DNA of 64,000 nt from Maledivibacter halophilus (GTDB lineage: Bacteria; Bacillota; Clostridia; Peptostreptococcales; Caminicellaceae): positions 301,579 through 365,578 of the forward strand of contig NZ_FUZT01000005.1 in assembly GCF_900167445.1 (NCBI RefSeq), in the 5' to 3' direction. The notes beneath the pieces are model-generated. The model did not search any database. It was not told the origin of the DNA and was given only the letters and a program-made list of their open reading frames with translations. This document shows positions 43,882-53,317 of the stretch, one piece after another (position 1 is the stretch's first letter; each line of letters opens with the position of its first letter). A program made the position numbers and the translations under genes.

Positions 43882-45267
43882 CTATCTAATTTTGTTATAC
43901 AAACTACGCAAAGAAATTCCTAAAGCATCAGCTGCTTTCTTCTTACCTTCTACTGAAACTCCAAATTTATCAAGTGCACATTTTATCATTTCTCTCTCTG
44001 CAACCTTTAGAGGAACTAAATTTTTAAAATCTATTTCTTTTTTACTTTCCGCTCTAATAAAATATAAATCCTGGGCTGTTAATATATCATCATCAGCCAT
44101 TGCAACTGATCTCTCTATAGCATTTCTAAGCTCCCGTATATTTCCAGGCCAATGATAAAATTCTAAAATTTCTTTAGCATCCTTTGAAAAACCACTAACC
44201 TTCTTTCCTAGTTTACGATTAGCTTTTTTTAAAAACACTTCTGCCAATAGTAAAATATCATCTTTTCTTTCTTTAAGCGAAGGTATTTCAATATTAAGAA
44301 CGCTTATTCGATAATAAAGATCTTCTCTAAACTTCCCCTGCTTAACCAGTTTGAAAAGATTCCGATTTGTAGCTGCTATTACTCTTACATCTACATTTAT
44401 AGGATTTATTCCTCCAACTCGATACATCTCACCTTCTTCTAGTATTCGAAGCAGCTTAGCCTGTAAATTAAAACTCATATCTCCTATTTCATCTAAAAAT
44501 ATAGTACCTTCATTGGCCAATTCAAACATTCCCATTTTCTGTTGATTTGCTCCAGTAAAAGCACCTTTTTCATATCCAAAAAATTCGCTCTCCAAAAGAT
44601 TAGATGGGATAGCTGCACAGTTAACCCTTACAAAGGGTTTATCATTTCTATAACCGGCCTGATGAATAGCATGGGCAAAAAGCTCTTTACCTGTACCACT
44701 TTCTCCCAATATAAGAACTGTGGATTCGGTTTTAGCAATTTGATTAGCCATTTGAATACATTTCATAAACTTAGGGCTTGAACCTACTATATCTCCAAAT
44801 CCATATTTAGCCTTTGCTACATGGGCGAATTTATTGCTTAATGTCTTTATGGTTTTCTTACTTCCTTCAAGCTCTTTTAATATTGTTCTTACCTTACTTG
44901 CATTTTGAAACACAGATATGACACCAACTATTTTATCTTTTATAGTTATTGGATTAGTATTTGCAACCAATTCATTATCTATATCAAACAGCTTAAAGTT
45001 TTCATTTGGAATGGATTTACCTGTTTTAAGTGACCTTGAAAGAGGACAATCTGGTGCAATTTTTAAAATATTCTTACCCATCCTTTCTGTCATTTTTAAT
45101 CCAGTAACTTTTTGATAAACTGGGTTTACATAAACTACCCATCCATCTTTATCAGCAATTATAACGCCATTTTTCATACAGCCAAGAACTGGTATCATTA
45201 TTTTATTGAGATTGGAAGAATCTAGATCATTACATAAATACTTATTCTCTTCTATTTCTTTGATCAT
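43882..45267 (-). CDS. Sigma-54-dependent activator with PAS sensor (copy 2)
   Basis: A 461-residue enhancer-binding protein with the same layout as copy 1: PAS at about 30-130 (GVIIADKDGWVVYVNPVYQ), AAA+ with GESGTGKE, GAFTGA and IFLDEIGDM, and a C-terminal Fis helix that ends at LYNKIR, three residues earlier than copy 1. The sensor halves differ widely while the rest is nearly identical, so each copy probably reads a different ligand but binds the same DNA sites. The ATG at 45267 lies six bases after GGGAGG; the ATG at 45273 touches the site. It is directly upstream of the MttB gene. Confidence 0.92.
   Translation of the reverse strand: MIKEIEENKYLCNDLDSSNLNKIMIPVLGCMKNGVIIADKDGWVVYVNPVYQKVTGLKMTERMGKNILKIAPDCPLSRSLKTGKSIPNENFKLFDIDNELVANTNPITIKDKIVGVISVFQNASKVRTILKELEGSKKTIKTLSNKFAHVAKAKYGFGDIVGSSPKFMKCIQMANQIAKTESTVLILGESGTGKELFAHAIHQAGYRNDKPFVRVNCAAIPSNLLESEFFGYEKGAFTGANQQKMGMFELANEGTIFLDEIGDMSFNLQAKLLRILEEGEMYRVGGINPINVDVRVIAATNRNLFKLVKQGKFREDLYYRISVLNIEIPSLKERKDDILLLAEVFLKKANRKLGKKVSGFSKDAKEILEFYHWPGNIRELRNAIERSVAMADDDILTAQDLYFIRAESKKEIDFKNLVPLKVAEREMIKCALDKFGVSVEGKKKAADALGISLRSLYNKIR
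43888..44872 (+). repeat. Long direct repeat, right copy
   Basis: Partner of 38796-39780. The two direct copies enclose the 3' PAS part of copy 1, the BCCT gene and the MttB gene; recombination between them would delete 5,092 bases and leave one hybrid activator. Confidence 0.9.
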
Positions 45268-45387
45268 TAGCATCCTCCCTATAATAGAAAATATTATTAA
45301 CACTAATATCTCTGGCTTCAACTTCCTTTTATTTCTACATTATAAGTTTGTAGAATCTATACTCTCCTATAGTTTTTAACAATTTCT

Positions 45388-45771
45388 TTATTCCTTTTTA
45401 TTTCTACCTATTTGTCTAGAATAATCTATAATCGCTTTTTTCAAGGCTAAAGCTCCTAACAATGAACAATGCTCTTTACCCTGTGGCAGTCCACCCAATG
45501 CTTCTAGAATATCCTTTTCTGAAATAGCATAGGCAGCCAAAGTAGATTTGCCCTTTGCTAAAACTGTAGTTATACTACTAGAAGCAATAGCACCGCAACA
45601 ACCTTGAACCTTAAATTTAATATCTTTTATAAAATTATTTTCTACTTTAATGTATATTTTTAAATGATCACCACAATTTGGATCTCCTGCAAAACCTACT
45701 CCATCAGGGGATTCAATAATGCCTACATTCTGTGGATTTTTAAAGTGCTCAATGGCAATATCCGTATACAT
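45388..45771 (-). CDS. IscU/NifU-type Fe-S scaffold protein
   Basis: A 127-residue scaffold on which Fe-S clusters are built. The three ligand cysteines are present: GDPNCGDHL, VQGCCGAIASSS and GKEHCSLLG. No iscS-like cysteine desulfurase is adjacent. Its setting between an activator and the molybdenum-hydroxylase operon, whose enzymes need several clusters, suggests dedicated supply; this is inference. AGGAGAG precedes the ATG. It is separated from the upstream cupin gene by 600 bases with repeats and a hairpin, so it has its own promoter. Confidence 0.9.
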   Translation of the reverse strand: MYTDIAIEHFKNPQNVGIIESPDGVGFAGDPNCGDHLKIYIKVENNFIKDIKFKVQGCCGAIASSSITTVLAKGKSTLAAYAISEKDILEALGGLPQGKEHCSLLGALALKKAIIDYSRQIGRNKKE

Positions 45772-45917
45772 TTTTCACTCTCCTTTACTATAGATCTGTC
45801 ACTGAGAAACTAAAGAAACAGAAGTAGACTCTGAAATAAACTTACTAATTCTTCAAATAAATATAATTTTCGTTATGGCTTTCAAAAAAGTCTACATTTA
45901 AAAGCTTATAAGAAACT

Positions 45918-46016
45918 TTTTATAAACCTGTTTAACCTCTTAATTATTTAATCCAAAACAAGTTTATAGTATGAGGCAAAAAATTCTCAGTGGCTACTGG
46001 AGTTAATTAAATTTCT
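45918..46016 (+). repeat. Dispersed intergenic repeat, family A, copy 3
   Basis: TATAAACCTGTTTAACC, then CCAAAACAAGTTTATAGTAT (the other hairpin arm), GAGGCAAAAAATTCTCAGTG and GCTACTGGAGTTAATTAAAT. It lies between the Fe-S scaffold gene and the transporter remnant. Confidence 0.65.
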
Positions 46017-46114
46017 TAATCACATATCTATATAGATAACCAATAGAAAAACTATCTATATGTATCTACAGCTGAATTATCTATTGTTATTAAGCTATTT
46101 CTTCTTTTTCACCA

Positions 46115-46273
46115 TTAATATAAATATAAATTTAATAATAGATTTTCAAAATTAAGAGTTCTTAATATAGATGCTCCAACTATTCCAAATAGAAATATAC
46201 TTAATACTGAAGGGATTCTTTTTAATATATTTGTAAAAACCCAACACCCTATAATTCCTATTACAGATAACAT
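46115..46273 (-). pseudogene. C-terminal remnant of a polytopic membrane transporter
   Basis: A 52-residue frame: two hydrophobic segments (SVIGIIGCWVFTNIL and SVLSIFLFGIVGASIL) joined by KRIP, then a polar tail. The R-x-P-x-hydrophobic-G pattern resembles the last helices of purine or benzoate permeases (NCS2/BenE style). A stop lies just before the first Met and no binding site is present, so it is the end of a deleted gene. A lost permease for the heterocycle pathway next door is possible but unproven. Confidence 0.4.
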
Positions 46274-46293
46274 TTGTAGATTAGTCAGTTATA

Positions 46294-46343
46294 TGTAATC
46301 GAAATCTGTTAATTCCCACTATTTATTACAGATTTCGATTACA
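46294..46343 (-). terminator. Perfect 16-bp hairpin downstream of the catabolic operon
   Basis: TGTAATCGAAATCTGT pairs perfectly with ACAGATTTCGATTACA around 18 bases, 33 bases past the cupin stop. It lacks a long T-tract, but its position fits the operon end; it also marks the edge of the transporter remnant. Confidence 0.6.
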
Positions 46344-46376
46344 ATTTAATTAGAAGAAAATATATTTAATATTAAA

Positions 46377-46718
46377 TTACTTTTCAAATGTACGTATTTC
46401 CATTGTCATACAACCATTTGGAATTTTATATGGCCCATGTACCATTCCTGGAGGTCTACAAGCGTAATAACCTTTTAGATAAGTTTCTTTTTTATTCTTA
46501 TCATATAAACTTCCATCAATAATATAAACTTCTTCCCAAAAATCATGTACTAATACTTGATCTGTCTCCATTGGAGGAAATTTTAATATTCGAGTATAAG
46601 ATCCTGTCTCTGGATCACGACTCACAATTTTCTCCATTATTCCTTCTTGAGCATCTTCAACCTGTTTCCATGGTACTTTAAGATCAACATCAAAAAACTC
46701 TAGTTCTGGCTTAGCCAT
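46377..46718 (-). CDS. Cupin-domain protein, last gene of the molybdenum-hydroxylase operon
   Basis: A 113-residue single cupin. The usual His/Glu metal-binding pattern is partly visible in DFWEEVYIIDGSLYDKN and RPPGMVHGPYKI. Such small cupins can be isomerases, lyases or ligand sensors. It ends the seven-gene operon (32-base gap from the DUF2848 gene), so it probably acts on a pathway intermediate. AAGGGAG precedes the ATG. Confidence 0.8.
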   Translation of the reverse strand: MAKPELEFFDVDLKVPWKQVEDAQEGIMEKIVSRDPETGSYTRILKFPPMETDQVLVHDFWEEVYIIDGSLYDKNKKETYLKGYYACRPPGMVHGPYKIPNGCMTMEIRTFEK

Positions 46719-46750
46719 TATTCATACTCCCTTTCTTTTTATATTTTTAA

Positions 46751-47449
46751 TTATTCTTTAATCCAATCAATAATTTTGATTTGATAACAGCAGCTTAAAG
46801 TTTCATTACGTTTTTCATCCTTTAATTCCACATCAAAAGTATTACTAAAGGGCATACCTTCAATAAGTGCCCCCACCGTACCGGAAAAGATAACTGTACC
46901 TTCTTCCAATTTCCCACCTAAAAGAGCTTTAACTCTTTTTAAAAGTTCTTCTGGTCTCATAAACGCATCTAAAGTTGTATCCTGGTAAATCTTAGCTCTA
47001 TCCTTTCCTATCCAAGAACGCATTTTTAAATCATCCCAGTTTTCCTTAATATCATCAAACTTCCATACTCCCCGGGAAATAAAATTTGGACACATTTGTT
47101 TTGCTTTAGGAATATTACCTACTTCTAATTTACGATCAGTGTGATCGCTTCCAACAGCAACATATATTTCATTATCTGCAACCAAAAGCACATATTCCGC
47201 CTCACCTGTGCTATCCTTGTCAATTACTTCACAGTAATTATCTGTAGTTAGTAAAGCTGCTGCTTTTGGAAAGTAAGTAGGTATTTTATCTGGTGCTGGC
47301 ACTCCCACTTCCTTTAACTCTTCAATATGTTTCATTACTTCCTCTTGATTTCGTCCTGTATACCCTGCATTAATAATTTTTTTGACAGTGTAATATATAG
47401 GCCTTTGAGGATTTCCATTTATAAATAATTCTAGCGTATTTTCTCTCAT
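46751..47449 (-). CDS. DUF2848 domain protein (FAH-like hydrolase/lyase, inferred)
   Basis: A 232-residue protein matching DUF2848: NAGYTGRNQEEVMKHIEEL, then KIPTYFPKAAALLTT, VAVGSDHTDRKLE and a C-terminal GTVIFSGTVGALIEG. The last motif resembles the substrate/metal loop of fumarylacetoacetate-hydrolase-type enzymes, so C-C or C-N bond cleavage of a dicarboxylic intermediate is a reasonable guess. No reaction is established for the family. GGGAGATG precedes the ATG; 20 bases separate it from the nitrilase gene. Confidence 0.82.
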   Translation of the reverse strand: MRENTLELFINGNPQRPIYYTVKKIINAGYTGRNQEEVMKHIEELKEVGVPAPDKIPTYFPKAAALLTTDNYCEVIDKDSTGEAEYVLLVADNEIYVAVGSDHTDRKLEVGNIPKAKQMCPNFISRGVWKFDDIKENWDDLKMRSWIGKDRAKIYQDTTLDAFMRPEELLKRVKALLGGKLEEGTVIFSGTVGALIEGMPFSNTFDVELKDEKRNETLSCCYQIKIIDWIKE

Positions 47450-47469
47450 TGCTTCATCTCCCTAATAGA

Positions 47470-48243
47470 TTATTTAAGGATACGGTCTTTGAGAGGAGTA
47501 AATTCCTCTCTTATTTTTGGTACATTTTCCGGATATATTTCTGCTTTTAAAATAGTCTCCCTTTCTGACGCACTTGTCACTACGGTTCCCCAAGGGTCAA
47601 CAACCATGCTTCTTCCAATAAAAGCCTTGCCTTTACTGGTTCCAGCACATCCACTAGCAAGATAATAGCATTGATTTTCAATTGCTCTTGCTTTATTTAA
47701 AACATCCCAGTTTTCTACCCTAGGATAAGGCCATGCAGCACAGCTAATTATTATTTCTGCACCCTTATCTGCCATCCGTCTATAGAGCTCTGGAAAACGC
47801 AGGTCATAGCAGATACTAAGCCCCACTTTTCCAAATTCAGTATCTATTACCTCTATCTTTTCTCCTGCTGATAGCAACTCTCTTTCTTTAGAACCATATC
47901 CAAAAAGATGTATTTTACTATAATCTCCAATAATCTGTCCCCTTCGATCCAATAAAACACAAGTATTATAAAACTTTCCATTTCTTTCTTCCACAAAGCT
48001 GCCAGTAAAGATATAGGAATTCTTTTTGCGGGCTTTTGCTGAAAGTCGTGAAACTAACTCTCCATCTAAAGTTTCGCTTTCTGTATGATACCTTTCATAG
48101 GAGAAGAACCCTATATTCCACAGCTCAGGTAAAATAATTAGATCTGAACCCTTTAATTTATCTATTATTCCTTCAACTCTTAAAAGTCTTTGTTCCTTAG
48201 TTTCTTCATCATTAATTCCCAGCTGAATAATTGCAATTTTCAA
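47470..48243 (-). CDS. Carbon-nitrogen hydrolase (nitrilase superfamily)
   Basis: A 257-residue amidase with the Glu-Lys-Cys triad: Glu in LIILPELWNIGF (about residue 41), Lys in YSKIHLFGYG (about 112) and Cys in LSICYDLRFPELYRR (about 147). It most resembles omega-amidase/YafV-type or carbamoyl-hydrolysing members and would open or deaminate an amide made by the upstream reductase step. It starts with TTG at 48243, with AGGAGG at good spacing. Fourth enzyme in the operon order. Confidence 0.9.
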   Translation of the reverse strand: MKIAIIQLGINDEETKEQRLLRVEGIIDKLKGSDLIILPELWNIGFFSYERYHTESETLDGELVSRLSAKARKKNSYIFTGSFVEERNGKFYNTCVLLDRRGQIIGDYSKIHLFGYGSKERELLSAGEKIEVIDTEFGKVGLSICYDLRFPELYRRMADKGAEIIISCAAWPYPRVENWDVLNKARAIENQCYYLASGCAGTSKGKAFIGRSMVVDPWGTVVTSASERETILKAEIYPENVPKIREEFTPLKDRILK

Positions 48244-48334
48244 TTTTTATCCTCCTTTCTCGATTAATTATTTTATATCCAGCATATTAGTTTTTCTTAT
48301 TAATAAAGTATTTATATCAAGATAATCTCTAAAT

Positions 48335-49555
48335 TTAACTAAAATCACCAAGGTAAATAGGCTTTGGCCCTTCCATATGTATAGCATTTTGTCCACAAAG
48401 TGAAGCACATAATCCGCATCCATCACATTTATTAGAATCTATCTGAGCTTTCTTTTTACCATCTATTTCTTTATAGGATATGGCTCCTCTAAAGCACCAA
48501 TTTTCACAGATATTACAGCCGTTACATTTATCGGTGTCCACAACAGATACATTTTGTGTATCCCTATCAACCTTATCCCATGTTTTAATTTGAGGTATAG
48601 TAATTCCTCTTAACTCTTCAATGTTTTTGTAACCTTTCCTTGTCATGTATTCACCTAATTTATCAACATACTCTTGGATCATTCCAAATCCTTTAGGACT
48701 ATACATAAGAGCAGTACATGTCTGAACAGTGGAAGCACCAACCATAATTGATTTTACTACATCCTTCCATCCCCAGATTCCATTTGTTGCAGATATTGGT
48801 AGGTCTATCTCACGTCCAATTTTAGCTACCCATTTAAGCATAATAGGTCTCATCCATGGCCCACCTACTCCTGCAAAGCTTGAATGAAGAAGTGGACGTC
48901 CTGTCTCTATATCTAATTCTAGTGCAGGAAAACGATTGACAACTGTCAATCCACGAGCACCAGCCTCTTGTACTTTTCTAGCTGTTTCCATTGGATTAAC
49001 TGCTTCTGCTGTTAATTTTACAAACACGGGAATATCCACAGCATCACAAACTACTTTAGTTACTTGAGCAGCCACATCTGGATTACTGCCCAGTTCCTGG
49101 CCACTTAGATATCCTAAATCACGTGGATGAGGACATCCAAAATTTAATTCTAATGCATGTATACCTGTTTCTTCAGCTTGTTTAGCCATTTTACCCCAAT
49201 TCTCCAATGTATCTCCTGATATGCTCCCATAAAGAACTACATCATTCTTGCGACAATAATCTGCAGCTACTTTTAATTCTTCTGCCCACTCATCTGGTGT
49301 ATATTGTGCTAAAAATTCACAGGAATAGTTCGAAAAAGCATGGGGCCAACCCTTCTTGTGTAAAACAGTAAAACGAGGTGATACATACTTTTGTAACAAC
49401 GGTTCCGGTGAAATAGTTTTGGCTATAATACCTCCAGCCCCTGCATCAACACATTTTTTCATGTATTTTGCATCCTTAGATGGAGTAGCAGAGGCAACTA
49501 CAATTGGATTTTTGTGTCTTATTCCACACACATTTACACTAACATCAGCTTTCAC
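48335..49555 (-). CDS. PreA-like dihydropyrimidine-dehydrogenase-type reductase with 2[4Fe-4S] tail
   Basis: A 406-residue FMN TIM-barrel enzyme related to the PreA/C-terminal part of dihydropyrimidine dehydrogenase. The catalytic Cys of the family is kept in ELNFGCPHPRDLG (Cys141), though the loop after it differs from uracil enzymes. The last 65 residues hold two ferredoxin clusters (CNGCNICENWC and CDGCGLCASLC). No PreT (NADPH-binding) gene is next to it, so electrons may come straight from ferredoxin or from the molybdenum hydroxylase. It would reduce an unsaturated, probably hydroxylated N-ring. It follows the molybdenum subunit by 63 bases. Confidence 0.88.
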   Translation of the reverse strand: MKADVSVNVCGIRHKNPIVVASATPSKDAKYMKKCVDAGAGGIIAKTISPEPLLQKYVSPRFTVLHKKGWPHAFSNYSCEFLAQYTPDEWAEELKVAADYCRKNDVVLYGSISGDTLENWGKMAKQAEETGIHALELNFGCPHPRDLGYLSGQELGSNPDVAAQVTKVVCDAVDIPVFVKLTAEAVNPMETARKVQEAGARGLTVVNRFPALELDIETGRPLLHSSFAGVGGPWMRPIMLKWVAKIGREIDLPISATNGIWGWKDVVKSIMVGASTVQTCTALMYSPKGFGMIQEYVDKLGEYMTRKGYKNIEELRGITIPQIKTWDKVDRDTQNVSVVDTDKCNGCNICENWCFRGAISYKEIDGKKKAQIDSNKCDGCGLCASLCGQNAIHMEGPKPIYLGDFS

Positions 49556-49618
49556 GATATTTTCCCCCTTATAATTGTATTTTTTTATTTGTATTTTACT
49601 TTAACCCATCTGGAGTCA

Positions 49619-51967
49619 CTAGAGCCTCCTCTGGTATAAGTAACTGTTTTTATTTGCTGCTGTATTACTGTTTTTGTTTTTCTCTTTTTCAGCTAAGCCT
49701 TTTAAAATTTTTTCAGGTGTAATAGGTATTTCATAAAATCTAACTCCAATTGCATCATATATGGCATTAGATACAGCAGCGGCAACGGGATTAAGTGCTG
49801 GTTCTCCAATTCCCTTAGCACCGAAGGGGCCATTTGGATCATTACTCTCTACAAAATCTGTATAAATCCTTGGAACATCATTTGAACCTGGAATTCTATA
49901 ATCTAAGAAATTATCATTTTGAAGAACTCCTTTTTCATCATAAATCATATCTTCAGTTAAAGCCCAACCTATTCCTTGTACTATTCCGCCTTCTAATTGC
50001 CCTTCTAAGAGAGTAGGATTAATAACTCTACCGACATCATGTACTGCCCAATAGTTTACAACATCTACTCTACCTGTCTCTTCATCTACTTCAACCTCAG
50101 CAATATGAGCACCATAAGGATATACTGGAGAACAGTTTCCATAATAATTTTTCGGTACTACTGTTGGCGGTTTCCAATAACCCACTCCAGTTACAGGCAT
50201 TCCACCGTGCTCAAATACATAATGTTTAGCAGCCTCAGCAAAGGTAAGAACTTCTTTTCCAGTTTCTTTTTCAAATATAATTCCATTAGAAGCATCTAGC
50301 TCTTTAGCAGGTCTTTCTAATATTTCTCCTGCCGCCTCAAGTATTTTCCCTTTAGCATCCTTAGCAGCAGCTATAGCACCCTGACCTCCTAAAGTAGTTC
50401 CACGGGTTGAAAATGATCCACAGCCAAGAGAACTAATCTGTGTGTCCACTGTAGCCACAGAAAAATCTTCATAGCGAGCACCTAATGCCTCACATGCAAT
50501 TTGTGCAAAGGCTGTATCCTGGCCTTGACCCATATCACATTCTCCATGTACAAGGGTAACTTGACCTTCCTCGCCTATTCTAATTAAAGATGATGCTCCA
50601 TCAAAGGGTTTGAAGAATGCACGATTTCCAGAAACATGCATAGTAGATGCTATACCAATCCCCTTTTTCAGCCTTCCTTTTTGCCTCTTCTTACCATATT
50701 TCTTTTCCCAATCTGACATATTTCTAGCCTTTTCTAAACATTCTGCTAGACCACAGGTGTTAAGCTCCCAACCATGAAGGTTTACATCTCCATCCTTGTA
50801 AGCATTCTTTAATCTTATCTCGATTGGATCTATATCTAACTTTTCTGCTGCTCTGTCTAATAATTGTTCAAAGGTAGTAATCATCTGAGAATTTCCAAAG
50901 CCACGCATACATCCTGTAGGTGCTGTATTTGTGTATAATAAATCAGCTTTTGATCTTACATTTTGGAAATCGTAAAGAGCATCTATACGATAGCATGTAG
51001 TTGATGCAATAGGCGGACCATATACAGTTCTACCACCATTACCTGCCAGAGTATAAACTTTTTTGCCTATGAATCTACCATCTTTTTTTAAAGCAAGTTC
51101 AATACTAATTTCCATTGGTACTCTCGGATTTCCAGCAATAAAGTCTTCCCTTCTTGTATTAACAACCTTAACTGGCTTACCAGTATGTCTAGCTAACTCT
51201 GCACAAATTAAATGAGCCATATACTCAAATTTAGCTCCAAAGCCACCGCCCATATAGGGTTTAATAACACGTAATCTACCGGGATCCAATCCCAAAGCCT
51301 TAGCATATACAATTCTACACTTCATAGGAACTTGTACAGGAAGCCACATAGTAAGTTTTCCATAAGCATCCCACTGAGCAACTGCTGCCTTTGGTTCGAG
51401 ATATGCCTGATATGCCTGACTAGTACTATATGTACCTTTAACTACAAGATCCGCATCTTTGAAAGCTTTATCAACATCTCCTCTTTCAACTTCAGTATGA
51501 TATGCTATATTATCAGGACAATCTTCATGAATAATTGGTGCACCTTTTTTAATTGCATCCTTGGGAGTTAAAACTACTGGTAGCTCTTCATATTCAACAT
51601 GTATAAGCTCCAATGCCTTCTCAGCAGTTTCTTCATCTATTGCTGCCACTGCTGCCACTTCATCACCAACAAACCGAACCTTATCTTTTGCTAAAATATA
51701 CCAGTCATTACGTCCACATCCCGTTCCAAAGGGAATCTTAGGTGTGTCTTCAAAAGTAATCACTGCCTTTACTCCGGGTATTTTTTTTGCTTCACTTGTA
51801 TCAATGCTTAAAATATTAGCATGGGCATAGGGACTACGCAAAATCTTCCCATAAAGCATCCCAGGAAGCTTCATATCTGTAACATATTCAGCTGTACCCA
51901 TAGCTTTTTCCTTTACATCTATAGGAACTACTCTTTTACCTACAACATCAAATTTATTATTTTTCAT
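49619..51967 (-). CDS. Molybdenum hydroxylase, molybdopterin-binding large subunit (xanthine dehydrogenase family)
   Basis: A 782-residue large subunit that hydroxylates an N-heterocycle or aldehyde using water. Motifs for the molybdopterin site are GGGFGAKFE, CMRGFGNSQ and GQGQDTAFAQ, and the catalytic Glu stands in GAKGIGEPALNP near residue 737. Compared with true xanthine dehydrogenases it is of the smaller three-subunit type, like nicotinate, 4-hydroxybenzoyl-CoA or purine hydroxylases. The tail after EKEKNKN is polar and low-complexity. No selenium-hydroxylase accessory gene is present. It forms a complex with the 2Fe-2S and FAD subunits just upstream. Substrate not determined. Confidence 0.93.
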   Translation of the reverse strand: MKNNKFDVVGKRVVPIDVKEKAMGTAEYVTDMKLPGMLYGKILRSPYAHANILSIDTSEAKKIPGVKAVITFEDTPKIPFGTGCGRNDWYILAKDKVRFVGDEVAAVAAIDEETAEKALELIHVEYEELPVVLTPKDAIKKGAPIIHEDCPDNIAYHTEVERGDVDKAFKDADLVVKGTYSTSQAYQAYLEPKAAVAQWDAYGKLTMWLPVQVPMKCRIVYAKALGLDPGRLRVIKPYMGGGFGAKFEYMAHLICAELARHTGKPVKVVNTRREDFIAGNPRVPMEISIELALKKDGRFIGKKVYTLAGNGGRTVYGPPIASTTCYRIDALYDFQNVRSKADLLYTNTAPTGCMRGFGNSQMITTFEQLLDRAAEKLDIDPIEIRLKNAYKDGDVNLHGWELNTCGLAECLEKARNMSDWEKKYGKKRQKGRLKKGIGIASTMHVSGNRAFFKPFDGASSLIRIGEEGQVTLVHGECDMGQGQDTAFAQIACEALGARYEDFSVATVDTQISSLGCGSFSTRGTTLGGQGAIAAAKDAKGKILEAAGEILERPAKELDASNGIIFEKETGKEVLTFAEAAKHYVFEHGGMPVTGVGYWKPPTVVPKNYYGNCSPVYPYGAHIAEVEVDEETGRVDVVNYWAVHDVGRVINPTLLEGQLEGGIVQGIGWALTEDMIYDEKGVLQNDNFLDYRIPGSNDVPRIYTDFVESNDPNGPFGAKGIGEPALNPVAAAVSNAIYDAIGVRFYEIPITPEKILKGLAEKEKNKNSNTAANKNSYLYQRRL

Positions 51968-51986
51968 TTTTTACCTCCTTTCCTTA

Positions 51987-52454
51987 CTATTTCTTTGTTT
52001 TAGCTGCTTTTAAAATTGAATCTACTATTTTTTGATATCCAGTACATCTGCAAAGATTGCCAGAAATTGCAGTTCTCACTTCTTCTTCAGTAGGATTTTC
52101 ATTTTTATCTAGTAAAGCCTTAGTAGTCATAATAAATCCTGGAGAACAATATCCGCATTGTATTGCGCCATTTTCAGTAAATGCTTTTTGTATATAATCT
52201 AAATCGTTGTTCTCAGCTAAACCTTCTATTGTAATGATTTTTTTCCCTTGAGCCTGTACAGCTAAAACCATACAAGAATTAACAGGCTTTCCATCAATAA
52301 GAACTGTACAAGCTCCACATTCACCTGCACCACAACCCTTTTTAGTCCCTGTCAATCTTAAATCGTCCCTCAAAACATCTACTAGTGTGCGAGTAGGATA
52401 AACATGGGTGTAATAATCATCTCCATTAATATTTAACTTTATTGATACTTTCAT
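51987..52454 (-). CDS. Molybdenum hydroxylase, 2[2Fe-2S] small subunit
   Basis: A 155-residue iron-sulfur subunit. The plant-type cluster motif is [16 protein letters not shown], and the second cluster uses CGYCSPGFI and [10 protein letters not shown]. It carries electrons from the molybdenum centre to FAD. AGGAGGTG precedes the ATG. Five bases separate it from the FAD-subunit gene and 19 from the large subunit. Confidence 0.95.
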   Translation of the reverse strand: MKVSIKLNINGDDYYTHVYPTRTLVDVLRDDLRLTGTKKGCGAGECGACTVLIDGKPVNSCMVLAVQAQGKKIITIEGLAENNDLDYIQKAFTENGAIQCGYCSPGFIMTTKALLDKNENPTEEEVRTAISGNLCRCTGYQKIVDSILKAAKTKK

Positions 52455-52459
52455 TGAGA

Positions 52460-53317
52460 TTACACCTCCTTATTCTGTAGATTAGTCAAAGCTCGTTTCA
52501 TACAAACACTAATCATTCGTCTTCTATAATCGGCACTAGCTCTAACATCTGTAATTGGTTTGGCTTCACTGGCTGCAGTCTCGGAAGCTTTAATGATTAC
52601 ATCTTCCTTCAGGACATTTCCCAATAAAACCTTCTCTGTTTCAGATGCTCTAAAAGCTGTTGGCCCAACGGCGCCTAAACAAACTCTAGCTTCCTTAATC
52701 TCGTCTCCATCTAAAACCAGAAAAACTGCTAAATTTGCTATAGCAACATCCATAGATTTTCTCCATTTATGGCACATATAGACCCCTACTGCCTTTTCAG
52801 GGAGAGCCGGCACTTCAATTTCCTTTAAAATCTCGCCTTCATACAGTGCAGTTTTTCCTGGTCCTACTAAAAAATCATTTAAGGGCAATGTTCTTTCCCC
52901 GTCAGGCCCTATTACAGTAACTTTGCTATCCAGCACTAATAAAGGTGGTGTTAACTCAGCTGAAGGTGCACCATTACAAATATTTCCTCCTACAGTTGCA
53001 GTATTGCGAATTTGCCACGAGCCTAATTTTGAAGCAGCATCAGCTAAAAAGGGATATTTACTGATAATTTGTGGGTTTTCTTCTACAGAATTAATTGTAG
53101 TCATAGCTCCAATTTTAACTCCATTTCCATTTATGCAAATATAATTTAGTTCTTCTACATTTGTTAAATCTAAAAAATTTTCAATCTTAACTTTCCCGTA
53201 TTCTAATCCTACAAGAAGATCTGTACCACCAGCGAATAATATAACTTCTGGATTTTTTCTATAATAATCCACTGCTTCCTCTAATGTACTAGGTGCAAAA
53301 TAAGTTGTATCTAGCAT
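52460..53317 (-). CDS. Molybdenum hydroxylase, FAD-binding medium subunit
   Basis: A 285-residue FAD subunit, first gene of the operon. FAD-binding motifs are [11 protein letters not shown] (about residue 28-38) and [20 protein letters not shown] (about 110-129). It passes electrons to an external acceptor. GGAGGTGA lies before the ATG. The probable sigma-54 promoter is about 290 bases upstream, leaving a long untranslated leader. Confidence 0.93.
   Translation of the reverse strand: MLDTTYFAPSTLEEAVDYYRKNPEVILFAGGTDLLVGLEYGKVKIENFLDLTNVEELNYICINGNGVKIGAMTTINSVEENPQIISKYPFLADAASKLGSWQIRNTATVGGNICNGAPSAELTPPLLVLDSKVTVIGPDGERTLPLNDFLVGPGKTALYEGEILKEIEVPALPEKAVGVYMCHKWRKSMDVAIANLAVFLVLDGDEIKEARVCLGAVGPTAFRASETEKVLLGNVLKEDVIIKASETAASEAKPITDVRASADYRRRMISVCMKRALTNLQNKEV

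Noticed and set aside
48335..49555. Loss of the catalytic cysteine in the PreA-like enzyme
   Set aside because: On closer alignment the Cys in the N-x-x-C-P-H motif is present (Cys141); only the loop after it differs.
49834..52003. Several 60-90-codon plus-strand frames across the molybdenum-hydroxylase genes
   Set aside because: They are antisense to strongly conserved coding sequence and have no binding sites.
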